NCBI RefSeq assembly: GCF_019097595.1
Contig: NC_080720.1
Span: forward strand, 14,713,352-14,777,351
Length of the DNA: 64,000 bases
Direction: 5' to 3'
DNA from: Hemibagrus wyckioides
Lineage: Eukaryota > Chordata > Actinopteri > Siluriformes > Bagridae
The position numbers and the translations under genes are program-made. Position 1 is the stretch's first letter, and each line of letters starts with the position of its first letter. The notes under the pieces were generated by a model. That model saw nothing but the letters and a program-made list of their open reading frames with translations, was not told the DNA's origin and did no database searches. Below are positions 25,425 to 37,064 of this stretch, one piece after another.

Positions 25425-25427
<3 letters not shown>
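24183..25427 (-). mobile_element. Tc1-like DNA transposon, copy 2
   Basis: 1245 bp with terminal inverted repeats CACTATATTGCCAAAAG, flanked by TA targets embedded in long TA arrays on both sides. It is nearly identical to copy 3 in the stretches I compared by eye (about 4 differences in 180 bases), implying recent spread. Confidence 0.96.
24361..25293 (-). pseudogene. Tc1 transposase, truncated (copy 2)
   Basis: An open frame from [10 protein letters not shown] to LTNALLEEW. It retains the helix-turn-helix domain, GRPRKL hook and DD34E residues, but a TCA to TGA change ends it about 31 residues early. It lacks one Cys codon in the MVWG(C)FSGAG motif relative to copies 1 and 3. Upstream in-frame Met codons exist, but Met before GRSQEL is the typical Tc1 start. 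Confidence 0.9.

Positions 25428-25477
<50 letters not shown>
25428..25477 (+). repeat. TA microsatellite right of Tc1 copy 2
   Basis: A TA run starting exactly at the other terminus of Tc1 copy 2, about 25 units long. Confidence 0.95.
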
Positions 25478-25479
<2 letters not shown>

Positions 25480-26042
25480 AGATACCTGTTAATCCTACCA
25501 ACTAGGGGACATTTAGGTCTATTTATAATTTTGGTCTTTCTGCTGATGAATGAGATGATAAATGTTTGGGTTTTGTTAGTGCTGTAAAAGTCACTTTTGC
25601 AGAGGACAGCAGATGTATGTTCCAGGAAGCTGTGCACCATAAAAGAGCCAGGTGCTGGCATTCATAAAACTGTGCAGTACCAACCGTTAAATCACAGCGT
25701 AAAGAGCAATATAGATGCATCAGATCTACATTTGGATGTTGAAAGCTCTTGCAAGGATCATCTATAATTTTTAATTAGGAATGCCACATTAAAAATAGAT
25801 TTTCTTGCTTTCTCATTTTTCCCCTAATGAGAAAGGTCTTATGAAGGATGTTCGCATGCACTTTAACACACTGCTCACGTTGTCTGGTTTTACTCGACTA
25901 TGGTGTGCATTGTCCAGAGGCTACATCTCTTGTCATCCTCTTCCTAATGAGCTGCAGGAAACAGCTTTTTCCAGCAGAAGTTGGTGGCCAGCTGCAGTGG
26001 ACTCCCTTAATGACTGGGATTTGGCAGGCTTTTTTAAAAAAA

Positions 26043-26070
26043 CACTCACACACACACACACACACACACG
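26043..26070 (+). repeat. CA microsatellite
   Basis: An uninterrupted CA run. Confidence 0.95.
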
Positions 26071-26789
26071 CAGCTGCATTAGCATTAGTATGTGATATTA
26101 GTTTCTGAATAAGGGAAAAGCTGGACCTTTTATGTTTGCCAAAATAAATTCTACAGTGTCTTCAGACCAAAGACTTGTAGGTGGTAATTCATTGAGTTAG
26201 CAGTATCAATGTCAGGAAGTGTTGCGACTCGGCACCACAGAATATTATTTTTCAACACTAACAAAGTTTCACCTCACCTCAGTAATAATCTGATGTTTAT
26301 TTAATAGAGCACTGAACATAGAGATACTTGCCCAGGCACAATATAAGAGCAGAGTGTGAATATACTCAGATATCCTAGCCTTACATCAAGCTGCGTTGCC
26401 TACAATTGCACACACTTATAATATAATATATATAATAACAGAATTATACACAATTAATGATTCCTTCAGTTATTTATAGATTTAGATTTAGATGGAGATA
26501 TACAACATTCTGCTTTGACTAAGATTTGTAAGTGAACATATAGACTAAATGTGATTTTCAACTCATAAGCAAGCAAGGACAACTCATTAGACAGAGTGAC
26601 TGAGGCATGAAGATTGTGTCCAGGCTTTTTTTTTTTTTTTGTAGTTGTCTGTATGGCAAGTAAGCTCATTAGGCTAGGAGTCACCAATGACTGGGTTAAT
26701 TTTTCAGCCAGAGAATGTACAAAACTCCACAGTGTGTTGACTTACATAAAATAATACAGAAATGGCTTCATGCTGGTGCACCACAGCTC

Positions 26790-27335
26790 ATTTCCATCCA
26801 TCCATCCATCCATATATCCATCCAACCATCCATGTATCCATCCAACCATCCATATGTCTGTCCATCCATCCATCCTCTGCACCGTTTATCCTACACAGGG
26901 TCACAAGGACACTGGAGTATATCCTAGGGACTCACAGCACAAGGCAGGGAACAACCTTGACACATCTCACACACACTGATTCACTCATTCACAATAAGTG
27001 GTGACCTGCGAAGTGTCCTGGCCAATGATTGTACATCCAGAAACCTAATGAAATAGACTCAAAATGGTACATATAATATCTCTTACTAGTTATGTGCATT
27101 CATTATACTTTTCTAAGAAAGAGTTTTAGAGATTCCCATCATCCTACAAAGCATGTTGTTGGACTGGGAAGGAAACTGGAGTACCTGGAGGAAACCGCTG
27201 AAGTACAGGAGAAACATGCACTCTCCACACACACACACACACACACACACACAGGGCAGAGACAGGAAACAATCCCCCAATCCTGGACAAGTGAGGCAAA
27301 CAAGCTAACCACTGCAAGCCACTGTGACCCCTAGC
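26790..27335 (-). mobile_element. SINE relic with CATC tail, minus strand, interrupted
   Basis: It opens with CATC repeats (the GATG tail of the family), then TCCTACACAGGGTCACAAGG, CTCATTCACAATAAG, an insertion of ~110 bp, then GGACTGGGAAGGAAACTGGAG, CA repeats, and AAGCTAACCACTGCAAGCCAC at the head. Confidence 0.65.
27226..27254 (+). repeat. CA microsatellite within SINE relic
   Basis: A CA run at the position where this SINE family carries a GT block on its own strand. Confidence 0.93.
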
Positions 27336-28084
27336 TCAAATCTAATGCTGCTCATTCTGAATCAGACAAACCAGATGTACTCTATATATTTACTATTTAG
27401 ATAAATAAGCATGCACAGGTAACAAGGTAGCTTTTTATGAATACACAGGACACAGAGCAAAATCAAGTGCAGCGTAAAGCTTGCATATAACTCCTGTTTC
27501 CTTAGTTGAGGAAGCAAACAGGACACCTTTTGTAGAAAAGGATATTAACTGCACTTAATGAATGCATGTCACTAACTAGCATGTCAAATTTTATTACATT
27601 ATTCTAGCATTTTAAGACTCTAATTAGGTTACTGGAAGTACAATCATGGGACTGGGCAGCACATGAGAGATTTCACTTATTTAGTGAGCTTACTCATAGA
27701 ATTATCATTCATCCACCCGTGCTAACGCTAAATTCTTACACAGTTGGACAATTTTCCAACTGTAATCTAGAAATAGATCATTAATGTTAATCTGATCCTG
27801 TGATCAGTACAAGAAATGAGTAGGACTCTTTATTCTTGATTTGCCAGCTCCAAGGAATACATATTTATAGAATTAACTGCTTCTGGAGTTGCAAAGGGAG
27901 CAGTGATCTTCTTTAACTGGACCCTCTGTAGCACTTAAGGGATGAAGTTGCTCATAATGTATGCTTCATTTCAAGGCAGTGTCTGACTCTAGAGCTACAG
28001 AGAAAGGGGCTGGGTGATTTTCAGCAGGAGTTACAGAAATGGGGAGGTCTTATTTATGCTTATACCATCACAATGAGAATATTC

Positions 28085-28380
28085 AATTCAGTTCAATTCA
28101 ATTTATTTGTATAGCGCTTTTAACAGTGGACATTTTCTCAAAGCAGCTTTACAAAAGTATAGAAACATGTATAAATGTATAAAGTTTAAAGTTACTATTT
28201 ATCCCTAACATTTATAGCCTAACATTTATTCCTAATGAGCAAGCCTGAGGCGACAGTGGCAAGTGAAAACTCCCTGAGATGATATGAGAGGAACCAGACC
28301 CAGAAGGGAACTCATCCTATTTGGGTGACACTGGACAGTAAATATTGTAAATGTAAATAATGTCCTTTCTACAACAGAAA
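28085..28380 (+). repeat. Dispersed repeat, TATAGCGCTTTTAACA family
   Basis: TTCAATTTATTTGTATAGCG CTTTTAACAGTGGACATT, ATTCCTAATGAGCAAGCCTG AGGCGACAGTGGC and TAATGTCCTTTCTACAAC. The copy closest to 14305-14600. Confidence 0.82.
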
Positions 28381-28802
28381 CCAAGAGCTCTATATCTGGC
28401 TAATATCTGAATATCTGGTTAAACTGTGCAGCAGAAAAGCAGTTATCTAATTACAAACAAGTATTGCAACAATATTAGAACAAGCAGCTGGGAAACCTAA
28501 ATTTTAGCTATTGGATGCGCACAGAGAGAGCCGCTTTCTTCATTCATTATCATTCACGTTCAAAATCGCTTTCTTTGTCCTGGAGGTGACAGCTGTATCT
28601 GTGCCACTAAACTCTTTTCTTCAATCATATATGACCCTGAGACTACACGAAGAATATCGGGCCACTTTTGGTTGTCTTTCCAAGCGTAGGGTATAAATGT
28701 TTTAGTGTTTTCCGCACATACACACCCAGTGTCATATGATTTTCAAATTGGACCTTAGATGACTTCTTTGTTTCCCTTCTGCTTCCTCACTGCCCCCTTT
28801 AG

Positions 28803-28988
28803 GTGATGAAGACGTACCACATGTACCACACGGAGAGCATCAGTGCCGAGAGCAAGCTGAAGGACGCAGAGAAGCAGGAGGAGAAACAGTACAGCAAATC
28901 CGGCGACCTGAACGTCAATCTCCTGCGGCACGAGGAGCGCGCTCAGCGCCGCAGCTCTGTCAGGAAGATTGAGAAGATGAAGGAGAAG
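28803..28988 (+). CDS. srgap3: srgap3 exon C (F-BAR domain)
   Basis: 62 codons (about residues 163-224), from VMKTYHMYHTESISAESKLK to KIEKMKEK, between TTTAG and GTGAGA, phase 0 at both ends. It is highly charged and helical. The SKSGDLNVNLLRHEE segment matches the srGAP3-type loop; srGAP2 differs here by my recollection. RRSSV is a basic-Ser motif that could be a phosphorylation site (inference). The exon has a higher GC content than the surrounding intron. Confidence 0.95.
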
Positions 28989-30814
28989 GTGAGAACAGGC
29001 CATTTGAGCCATCATCAGTGTCTCATCATGACAGTTTAATTGGCTTGAGATGAGGTGCGTCTGTTCACAGACTTCATGTCTGCTTAAGTAGGTGACATTT
29101 TGAAGGAGCTCTTTAACAAAAGCTGATGAAGGAGCTGCTCTTCATCCTCCACGCTGTTTACTGTTTACTGTTGGGAATCCATCAGACTCCTGAAAGCTTG
29201 ATTTGAGTAAGACATAGAGGAGCTAGTTTAGATGGGATGTGTGGACTCTCATACACTACATTAACATGCACCACATCAGCTCAGTGACCTAAGCTGTAAT
29301 TCCTTCACAAAGACTAGAATTCTGAGTGCTTAGATTATGATTCTGCTAAAATCTGAATCTTTTGTTAGGTTGTTTTTTTTTTTTTTTACATAAGCTTTTT
29401 AATGCCCTTAATATCTAAGCCTCAAATGGACAGAATCGGGAATGCTGAACAGGGATACACAGCCAAATTCTGATTTATCGTGCAGATTTCAAATAAAAAC
29501 TAATTAATTAATGAATTAAGATACAAGTGCACCATGAGATTTTGATCTCATCGACAAAAAAGGATAATGGAAATGGATTCTTTGGTTATGTGTCACATCT
29601 GATTTAGTGACATTGCGACTGAACATCACTGACAACACAACTCTGATAATACTAAAAAATAAATTCAGACCACTCCTGTACTTTCGATAAGAGGAGGGCA
29701 AAAAGATGACGCAGAGCTAACGGTTCAGCTATAAATACAAATAGTCATACTGTCTAACGAGTCTGAGTGTGGACATTTTGATGACTTCATGTAAAATGAC
29801 ATGTGATCCAGATTCATTAGATCGAACGTGACTGCAGTTTGTACATGCTTTAAGTATTTATTACGAGGAGTCGAATGGTTTTTATGTTTAACCATGAGCG
29901 CTGATTCTTTTTGATAAAAAATTCAGCACCTCCCAGCTGGAGCGGTTCAGCAGATGAGGTTCAGTGTAAGTGGAGCTCTGTTCAGCATGCCACAGAGTCA
30001 GCACCTACAGCCTCCTCACAAGAAACCGGCATGTTGTGTACTGTGTCGTGATGAAATGACCGCCATCTGAAATCTAGATGAAGATTTAAACAGAGCTGAT
30101 GATTTTGAAAGAGAGGAAGATTTATGTCATGTAAAAACATCACATTATATCATATCAGTTTATATTTATATTATAACAAGAGAAGGAGGTGGTTAGTTAA
30201 ACGATATCTTAACTAATTAATAGGTGTGGTTAATTGTAGCTATTTGCACCCATGTAATATCCCTTTTATATCCCTTGTAAATCTTTATATTGTATAAAAG
30301 GAATCAATATCAAATAACTGATATTTCAGACACAATGTGGACAAATGTTTTGTTTACATTTGCTCTGTTAGCGGACATCGATCCCAAAGAAGCCCATATG
30401 ATAGCTCGCTAGATAACACACATTGATTTGATTTCACTTAAAGCTGCTTCCGGTGAAATCTTTGTCCTTTTCATTTTCAAATTCAAATGATATTTGCCAC
30501 ATATACAGTCCTTGATATAAAAATAGAGCCAATTAACACTAAGGTAAAAGAATAAAAATAAGCTAGAATAAAATAAAGATACATATAGGGCAAATATGGT
30601 GGGAAACTGCAATAAAAAAAATAATAGCTAAAATATATAAAAAGTAGTATCTGAATATAGTGATTGAATACAGTGATAGATCTGAACGTGGTACGGTGAA
30701 TTTATATGAACTGGATGATGAATATGAATATGGAATGTTCAAAAGCTTAAGATTAATATTAGACAAAAAAGTTCAAGATTAATATGAGACTTATATTTAA
30801 ACTTATTTGTATTA

Positions 30815-31000
30815 ATCCCTAATGAGCAAGCCTGAGGCAACTGTGGCAAGGAAAAACTCCCTTAGATGGTAAGAGGAAGATACCTTGAAAGGAACCAAAC
30901 TCAAAAGGGAACCCATCCTCATTTGGGTGACCCGGAGAGTGTGAATTAGCATAAACACCGGAGAGTGTGATTATGAATAATGTCCTTTTTACAATCATAT
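30815..31000 (+). repeat. Dispersed repeat, TATAGCGCTTTTAACA family, 3' part
   Basis: It starts at AATGAGCAAGCCTGAGGCAA CTGTGGCAAGG and runs to AATAATGTCCTTTTTACAATC. The TATAGCGC head is missing. Confidence 0.75.
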
Positions 31001-31263
31001 ACAGTCATTTGTGTAACCAGGAGCTCCTGAGCAGCTCATAAATTAGCTCAACATCTGAATTCATTATAGCTACAACACCAACTCCTCCATGCCAAAACCT
31101 TCAGATGCTCAATGATGGAGTTTCAGCATATGTAGAATGATACTTTGTGTACTGATGAGGAGGTTGTCATCTTTAAAGTGCACATGGGGGTGCACATCTT
31201 CATGAAGCAGAGTCCAGCTGGATGCCTTGGGATCTTCATGAAGAGGAACACAACTGGATTTGA

Positions 31264-31265
<2 letters not shown>

Positions 31266-31325
<60 letters not shown>
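31266..31325 (+). repeat. TA microsatellite (~30 units)
   Basis: The longest pure TA run in the window. Its right edge meets a Tc1/mariner terminus. Confidence 0.95.
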
Positions 31326-31326
<1 letters not shown>

Positions 31327-31690
31327 ACTCCAGAAAATGATAAGAGACCACTGCAAAATCATTTTCTTATGTTTTTTTCCTACAGGTGCATGTATTGGTG
31401 AGATGAACAGTTTTGTTTCATTTTTTGTGAACTGCTGACAATATTTCTCCTAAATTCAAAATATAACTATTGTTATTTAGAGTGTATATTTAAAGGAAAT
31501 GACAACACATCAAAATAACCCAAGATCATGCAGAATTTGCAGAGCTTTAATAACTCAAATAAAACAAAATGCAAATAATTTGTAAACAAATTGTGTTAAT
31601 GCTTTGGCTAAATAACATTAAGAAATCAGTATTTGGTGGAATAACCCCGATTTGCATGCGTTTTGGCTCCATGCTCTCCACCAGTAAAAT
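31326..31690 (+). mobile_element. Tc1/mariner-like terminal fragment
   Basis: It begins ACTCCAGAAAATGATAAGAG ACCACTGCAAAA, followed by a stretch including GTATTTGGTGGAATAACCCC and ATGCTCTCCACCAG. I recognise this as one end of a common teleost Tc1/mariner family. No matching second end is found downstream. It directly abuts a TA array. Confidence 0.7.
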
Positions 31691-31924
31691 GTAGCATTCT
31701 CCAGTGAGCACTGATTGTGTCTATAATAGCAAGCGTTTCTGGTTAGGAACTGGAGTAGGTGTTGAACGCAGATGAGTGGAGTGATGGAGTGATAGTCGCA
31801 GTTAAGTTTTAGGAAATATCTTCACTCTTGGAGCACTGCTCGATCAGTGTATAATGAACCTCGTATACTTCAAAGTACCTAAATGAATACATGTTTCCCC
31901 TCTGTTTTCTTCTTTCTTTTTCAG

Positions 31925-32053
31925 AGACAAGCCAAGTATTCAGAAAACAAGCTGAAATGCACAAAAGCTCGCAACGACTATTTATTGAATCTGGCAGCCA
32001 CCAATGCCGTAGTGGCAAAATACTACATTCACGACGTCTCCGACATGATTGAC
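31925..32053 (+). CDS. srgap3: srgap3 exon D (F-BAR domain)
   Basis: 43 codons (about residues 225-267), reading RQAKYSENKLKCTKARNDYL to IHDVSDMID, between TTTTTCAG and GTGAGT, phase 0 at both ends. It contains the family signature KARNDYLLNLAATNA, part of the long F-BAR helix. The downstream intron opens with a large GA-rich minisatellite. Confidence 0.95.
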
Positions 32054-32483
32054 GTGAGTATGCCACATGAGACATGTGTTTGTGTACGTTGGCTTGGATG
32101 TATAAGTGTTTGTTTGACACAGTTAAAACTGCAGGGGACTCCATCTGTTTCCCGTTGCATTGTGGGTACTGGGTCTCGCTAAAGCCGTTCTATGTTATTT
32201 CCTCCGAATGTTTTTCACAGACTTTATTTTCTCTGCTTTGCATAATTATACCCTCTCTGGCGTTGTGATTCTGGCACCCACTGCTGCTGCATCATGTTAT
32301 AATTCCAGTATTATTTATTCTTACTTAGCAGATGTTTACTTAAATTAAAACTAGTTGAGTTGATTTTAAGCTTATAATCTGCCCACAGGAGTTAGTTATG
32401 CTTGGTAATGCGATGATCATAAGGGTCAGAAATAAACTTCAGTGACAGTGAGAAAAACACAGATTTGCTATACTGACCATTTA

Positions 32484-32486
32484 CTT

Positions 32487-32537
<51 letters not shown>

Positions 32538-32642
32538 GAAAGACAGAAAGAGAGAGATGGAGAGAGAGACAGAGATGAAGAGAGAGAGAGAGAGACAGAG
32601 AGAGAAAGACAGAAAGAGAGAGATGGAGAGAGAGACAGAGAT

Positions 32643-32685
<43 letters not shown>

Positions 32686-32726
32686 GAAAGACAGAAAGAG
32701 AGAGATGGAGAGAGAGACAGAGATGA

Positions 32727-32757
<31 letters not shown>

Positions 32758-32872
32758 GAAAGACAGAAAGAGAGAGATGGAGAGAGAGACAGAGATGAAG
32801 AGAGGGAGAGTGAGAGAGAGACAGAGAAAAAGAGAGAGAGAGATGCAGGGAGAGACAGACAGAGAGAGAGAG
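32484..32872 (+). repeat. GA-rich minisatellite with higher-order units
   Basis: Starts with a GT run, then GA repeats in which GACAGAGAGAGAAAGACAG recurs at about 32528, 32595, 32676 and 32748 (spacings ~67-81), each followed by AGATGGAGAGAGAGACAGAG. Purine-only over long spans. It creates spurious Arg/Glu-rich open frames. Confidence 0.96.
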
Positions 32873-33051
32873 ACAGGGTCATGGTACAGCAGTGCATTTC
32901 TGTTTTTTTCTTTGCACATGTATCCCATGAGATTGCAAACAAGCCAAACACACATGAACGTACACACACACATGAACGTACACACACACATGGGGAGGAG
33001 ATCTAAGCCATTTCCATGTGATCTAGTAAAAGCCTAGGTATGTGTCGATTA

Positions 33052-33395
33052 GTCAAAGTCATTCAGTCTTTCATTCATTCCCCTGATCAGAGTGGTGATG
33101 GATCCTGAACACTAGGTGTGAGGCAGAAATACACCTGGGATTGGACACAACTCCATCTCTATGCACCAGTTGCGTACACACACACACACACACACGTACA
33201 CAACATAGCCAGTTCACCTACAAGCAGGTTTTTGTACTGGGACAACCAGAGAACCCAGTAAGAAACCCATGACAAACCTACATAGAAATCCCACACACAG
33301 TAATCAGAGCTTCGGATTAAACCAGAGACCTTGGAGCTGTGAGACAGAACAAAAACACTACCCAGTGCACCCGGTGCCTAAGGGCTATTTATTTT
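33052..33395 (-). mobile_element. SINE relic, minus strand
   Basis: TTCATTCATTCCCCTGATCAG, AGTTGCGTACACACACACAC, CCAGAGAACCCAGTAAG, ACCAGAGACCTTGGAGCTG and CCAGTGCACCCGGTGCC run in reverse order of the SINE blocks. The copy is diverged. Confidence 0.6.
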
Positions 33396-33866
33396 ACAAA
33401 AGATTATTAATATGCATGAATATTATGTACACTTTATCTTCTCTCCTCATTAATACATAACAAGGGAGAAATAGAGAATTTGTTTGCATTAATATTCTAA
33501 ACTCAAATTATATTAAGCCCAAATATATAGATTTTGTGAGAGTGTGCTACAGAAGCCACCTCAAAGCACAGAAATTCATGTGGTCCTTATGGCATGACTC
33601 AGGTTCTCAGGCCTTTAATTTTTTTTGCGGTAAAGTCATCACAACCTTGCAACCACACTAGCAGTGGTGTCTCAGTAAATCCTGAAGCTTAAAACCTGGA
33701 CTGAGCATTAAAGCATGTGGCAGGATTTTAATGTTGCAGCCTGTGTACAGCTCATAGTGGAAGTTATTTCATGACCAGTGGAGTCGTGGTACTTGGCCAC
33801 CCGTGCCTTCAATCACAGCAGACTTTATAATAGAGTCACTCTGCCGTGTATAAACAAAGACTAATA

Positions 33867-33903
33867 CAGTACACACACACACACGCGCACACACACACAC
33901 ACA
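33867..33903 (+). repeat. CA microsatellite
   Basis: A CA run with one CGCG interruption. Confidence 0.93.
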
Positions 33904-34486
33904 GCTGTTTACTGGGTCTTTATATTTCATAGGCAAGGTGAATCAGGGGAATTTTGACAGTTTCATAATTCCCTCTGCTGGGTAAATTGGGGCAGTTGGC
34001 TCTATTGATCCTGTTCTCTCGTGTAGAACTGTGATTGGCTGCTACGTCTGATTTCTTTACTCTCATGATAGACATTCAACATTGGTGGCGTGTTGGTCTA
34101 TCATTCAAAATCCAACAGGAAGCAATGAGAAGAGGAGGAAATGTAAGCTCCTTTATTGTCACTGGGCTGAAAGGTAGAGCTGAAACAGTCGTTCTCTCTA
34201 TCGTCTAGAGATCACATGCCAATGATACCACAGACAACCATGACCAGGAGACCAGGAGAGGAAAATCTTGCATGCTGTCTGGGTGGGAGGCATACTCGCC
34301 TTCCTGACATTCAAAACAACACTGGCCAGAATCAGGTTTTCACATGGATATGGAAAAGGACACTTAGCATTCTCCTCCAAGTGCAGCTGATCTGTGATGT
34401 AGCATGAGATGTAGTGGATGGCCTAATGCCTACAGAAGGATATGCTAGTCTATTATGTGAAAGGGCAGAGTATGTGGGCATTGGAA

Positions 34487-34678
34487 AACGAAGGAAGGAA
34501 GGATGGAAGGAAGGAAGGACGGAAAGAAGGAAGGAAGGGAGGAAGGAAGAAAGGAATGAAGGGAGCAAAAAAGGAAGTGAGGGACGAAGGAAGGAAGCAA
34601 AAAAGGAAGTAAGGGACGAAGGAAAGAAACAAAAAGGAAGTGAGGGAGGGAGGGAGTGGGAAAGGAAGGAAGGATCAA
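34487..34678 (+). repeat. GGAA polypurine tract
   Basis: ~190 bases almost wholly A and G, built on AAGGAAGG, with partially repeated units AGGAAGTGAGGGACGAAGG and AGGAAGTAAGGGACGAAGG. Confidence 0.95.
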
Positions 34679-35622
34679 AAGACAGAGCAAACTGTATATC
34701 AGTTAAATTTGTTTAACTTGATGCTTGACATCAGTTTACTTTATTTACATACATGACAGTGGTGATGTAAATACCAATCCCATTATTTTCATTTTAGAGA
34801 TTTGATTTATCAGAATTATCAGCTGATTATCAGCTTAGTTGTGTGAAATATTTCAGGTCTGAAATCAGTGTGCTGTACTGATAACCCATGCCTGTGGTCA
34901 TGTGTGGTTGTGTAACATAAAAATCTTAAAACATTCACATTAATGAATCAGACTGAGTGATATGTCATTACTGATCCAATACCAGGCAAATATTTGTGAC
35001 CAGTTTCCCTCATGATACTCAGGATCACAATCAGTGACACAGGAGCATGCACTGTATTCTGGTTGTATTGAAATACACACAACTAAAGCTCTAAGGTATC
35101 TTATAATCAGGTTATTCAAATGAGCTCATGTGCCAGTTTACTCAAACACCTAATTGAGCCTAATGGATGGATTTATGGCTCAGGAGAGCTAGCCGACTCC
35201 TCTTCATTAAAACACTCATATAATGATTCACAGACATGTTTGTTTCCCTGCAGCGTATTTAAAACCTTCTTCTAAATTAGGTTAGTTTATGCAATTTTTT
35301 AACACTGAAACTAATTAAACTGGCTATCCCACTGTGCTTGTACTTCTAAATGTGCGTTAAAGGCCTCATTTTGCTCTGTTTCCTTCTTCAGGCCAATTCA
35401 TGTCTTTTGACTCCTACTGTTATTCAAAGTTAAGTGTCTGTATAAAACAGTGAATTAAAAATAATCAACTGCAGCACAGAATTTCTTACAAATTGTTGGC
35501 ACTAATGAACCGAACTGAAATGGATATACTTGAAAATCGTTACCATAGCGAACAGAAATGAGCTAGCTACATGCTAATGCTTTGCTAGGTCTTTGAAACC
35601 TCCTCCTTTTTTTGTCCTCCAG

Positions 35623-35844
35623 TGCTGTGACCTCGGTTATCATGCCAGCCTGGCACGCATGTTTAGGACCTATCTGTCTGCTGAATACAACCTGGAGACT
35701 TCTCGCCATGAAGGTCTGGACCTGATCGAGAGCGCCGTGGACAACCTGGACTCCCGTAGTGACAAGCACAAGATCATGGATATGTACAACCAGGTGTTCT
35801 GTCCTCCAATGCGCTTTGAGTATCTGCCTCACATGGGAGATGAG
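35623..35844 (+). CDS. srgap3: srgap3 exon E (F-BAR and extension)
   Basis: 74 codons (about residues 268-341), starting CCDLGYHASLARMFRTYLSA and ending PHMGDE, between CTCCAG and GTGAGA, phase 0 at both ends. It includes the conserved YNLETSRHEGLD helix and the VFCPPMRFEY segment near the end of the classical F-BAR domain. Met or Ile replaces the residue I recall in mammals at a few positions, which is consistent with ordinary fish divergence. Confidence 0.95.
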
Positions 35845-36035
35845 GTGAGAGAACTGGACATAACCACAACATCTAATCTGAAGTTTACTGTGTGTAGTTC
35901 TGAAACCTGTGTGGCATATCTCAGCAACTCCAAAAGTGACATGTCAGAAAGTGCATTTCAAAATTTTCTTACAATTCTGTGGAAAAATACAGAGACTTTA
36001 ATTATTATATAACAATATATAACAATAAACAAACA

Positions 36036-36090
36036 CATATATATATATATACACACACATATATATACACACACATATATATACACAATT
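36036..36090 (+). repeat. ATAT/ACAC compound microsatellite
   Basis: Alternating TATATATA and CACACA blocks repeating about every 20 bases. Confidence 0.9.
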
Positions 36091-36477
36091 ATATACTATG
36101 AACTTCTAGAAAAATCTATTATTCATAGCCTGCACCTGATTTTGCATCCATGCTTCTCAAACTGCCTTCTGGTGACCATTGTAGAAATTCTACTTGATAA
36201 AGTTCTTAAAAAAACAAATTATTTTGGAAAATAATATTTCGGTTTTCCTACCCCATGTTCACACCAGCAAGGGACCAACCCACAGGTGACACCAAGCTGC
36301 AATTTCAGTGACAGCAAGCAACGAACAACAGCACAATATTTGATTTTAATATATTAATACAGCTAGCACAAAGTCTAGCATGCGCCTACTACTATTTAAC
36401 TTTGGAACCAAAAAAAAAACCATTTATGACAAGCTAATATGTGACTAACTATGAGCAGCTAATAAACAAGCTAAGTG

Positions 36478-36712
36478 GCCTTTATTTGTCACACATACTT
36501 TACATTGAAATTCTTTCTGCACATATCCCATTCTTTTAGGGTTGGAATCAAAGCACAGGGTCAGTCGTGATGCAGCACCCCTGGAGCAGGGCTTGGGTTA
36601 GGGGCCTTGCTCAAGGATCCAATAGTGGCAGCTTAGCAGTGCTGGAGCTTGAACCCCAATCCTCCACTCAACAACCCAGAGCCTTAACCACTTGAGCTCC
36701 ACCTCCCATAAA
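36478..36712 (-). mobile_element. tRNA-like SINE (GCCCTTGAGCAAGG family)
   Basis: The right end complement is GGGAGGTGGAGCTCAAGTGG TTAAGGCTCTGGGTTGTTGA (A box TGGAGCTCAAGTGG). The left end is the ATTTGTCACACATACTTTAC tail. One of the better preserved copies. Confidence 0.78.
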
Positions 36713-37010
36713 AGCTGCTTTCTAGTGTTAAATTTCAGCTGTGAAAAAGTAGGGCTTTGGGATTTTGAAATAGTAAACCCTGGGTAAAAAAGAATCCTGG
36801 GGTATCTTGTTTTCTGTTTCACACTGCTCATAGTTCAGTGTGGTTAACAGTTCAGTTGGTCCTGGAGAAATGTTGTTTCATTTCACTGTGTACTGCGTCA
36901 GCTATGTACGGTTGAAATGACAATAAAGGCTTCTTGATTTGACTTGAGTTCATCCTGGCTAATTCATAATCTTATTTCACACTGTACATTCCTGGGTTAA
37001 GTTTCTTATT

Positions 37011-37013
<3 letters not shown>

Positions 37014-37064
<51 letters not shown>
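37014..37064 (+). repeat. TA microsatellite left of Tc1 copy 3
   Basis: About 24 TA units ending in CA at the transposon terminus. Confidence 0.95.

Larger units (their letters stand above)
18590..28802 (+). other. srgap3: srgap3 intron B-C (10.2 kb)
   Basis: It contains the copy of the 15100 repeat (19010-19262), a long CT tract, a Tc1 3'-half relic, a second-family Tc1 relic, SINE-like blocks, Tc1 copy 2 flanked by TA arrays, and a 28085-28380 dispersed repeat. Nothing is recognised in 19700-20540, 21030-21600, 22090-22800, 25500-26030, 26110-26780 or 27340-28080. Confidence 0.7.
28989..31924 (+). other. srgap3: srgap3 intron C-D
   Basis: It holds a partial copy of the 14305-type repeat (about 30815-31000), a TA array and a one-ended Tc1/mariner fragment. 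28989-30460 shows nothing I recognise. Confidence 0.7.
32054..35622 (+). other. srgap3: srgap3 intron D-E
   Basis: It holds a GA minisatellite, a SINE relic on the minus strand, CA repeats and a GGAA polypurine tract. 33400-33860, 33910-34480 and 34690-35580 contain no recognised element. 35100-35350 looks unique, with several TAATTGA/ATTAA-like cores. Confidence 0.7.

Noticed and set aside
32392..33037. Arg/Glu-rich and Ser/Leu-rich open frames around the GA tract
   Set aside because: Low-complexity translations of the minisatellite on both strands.
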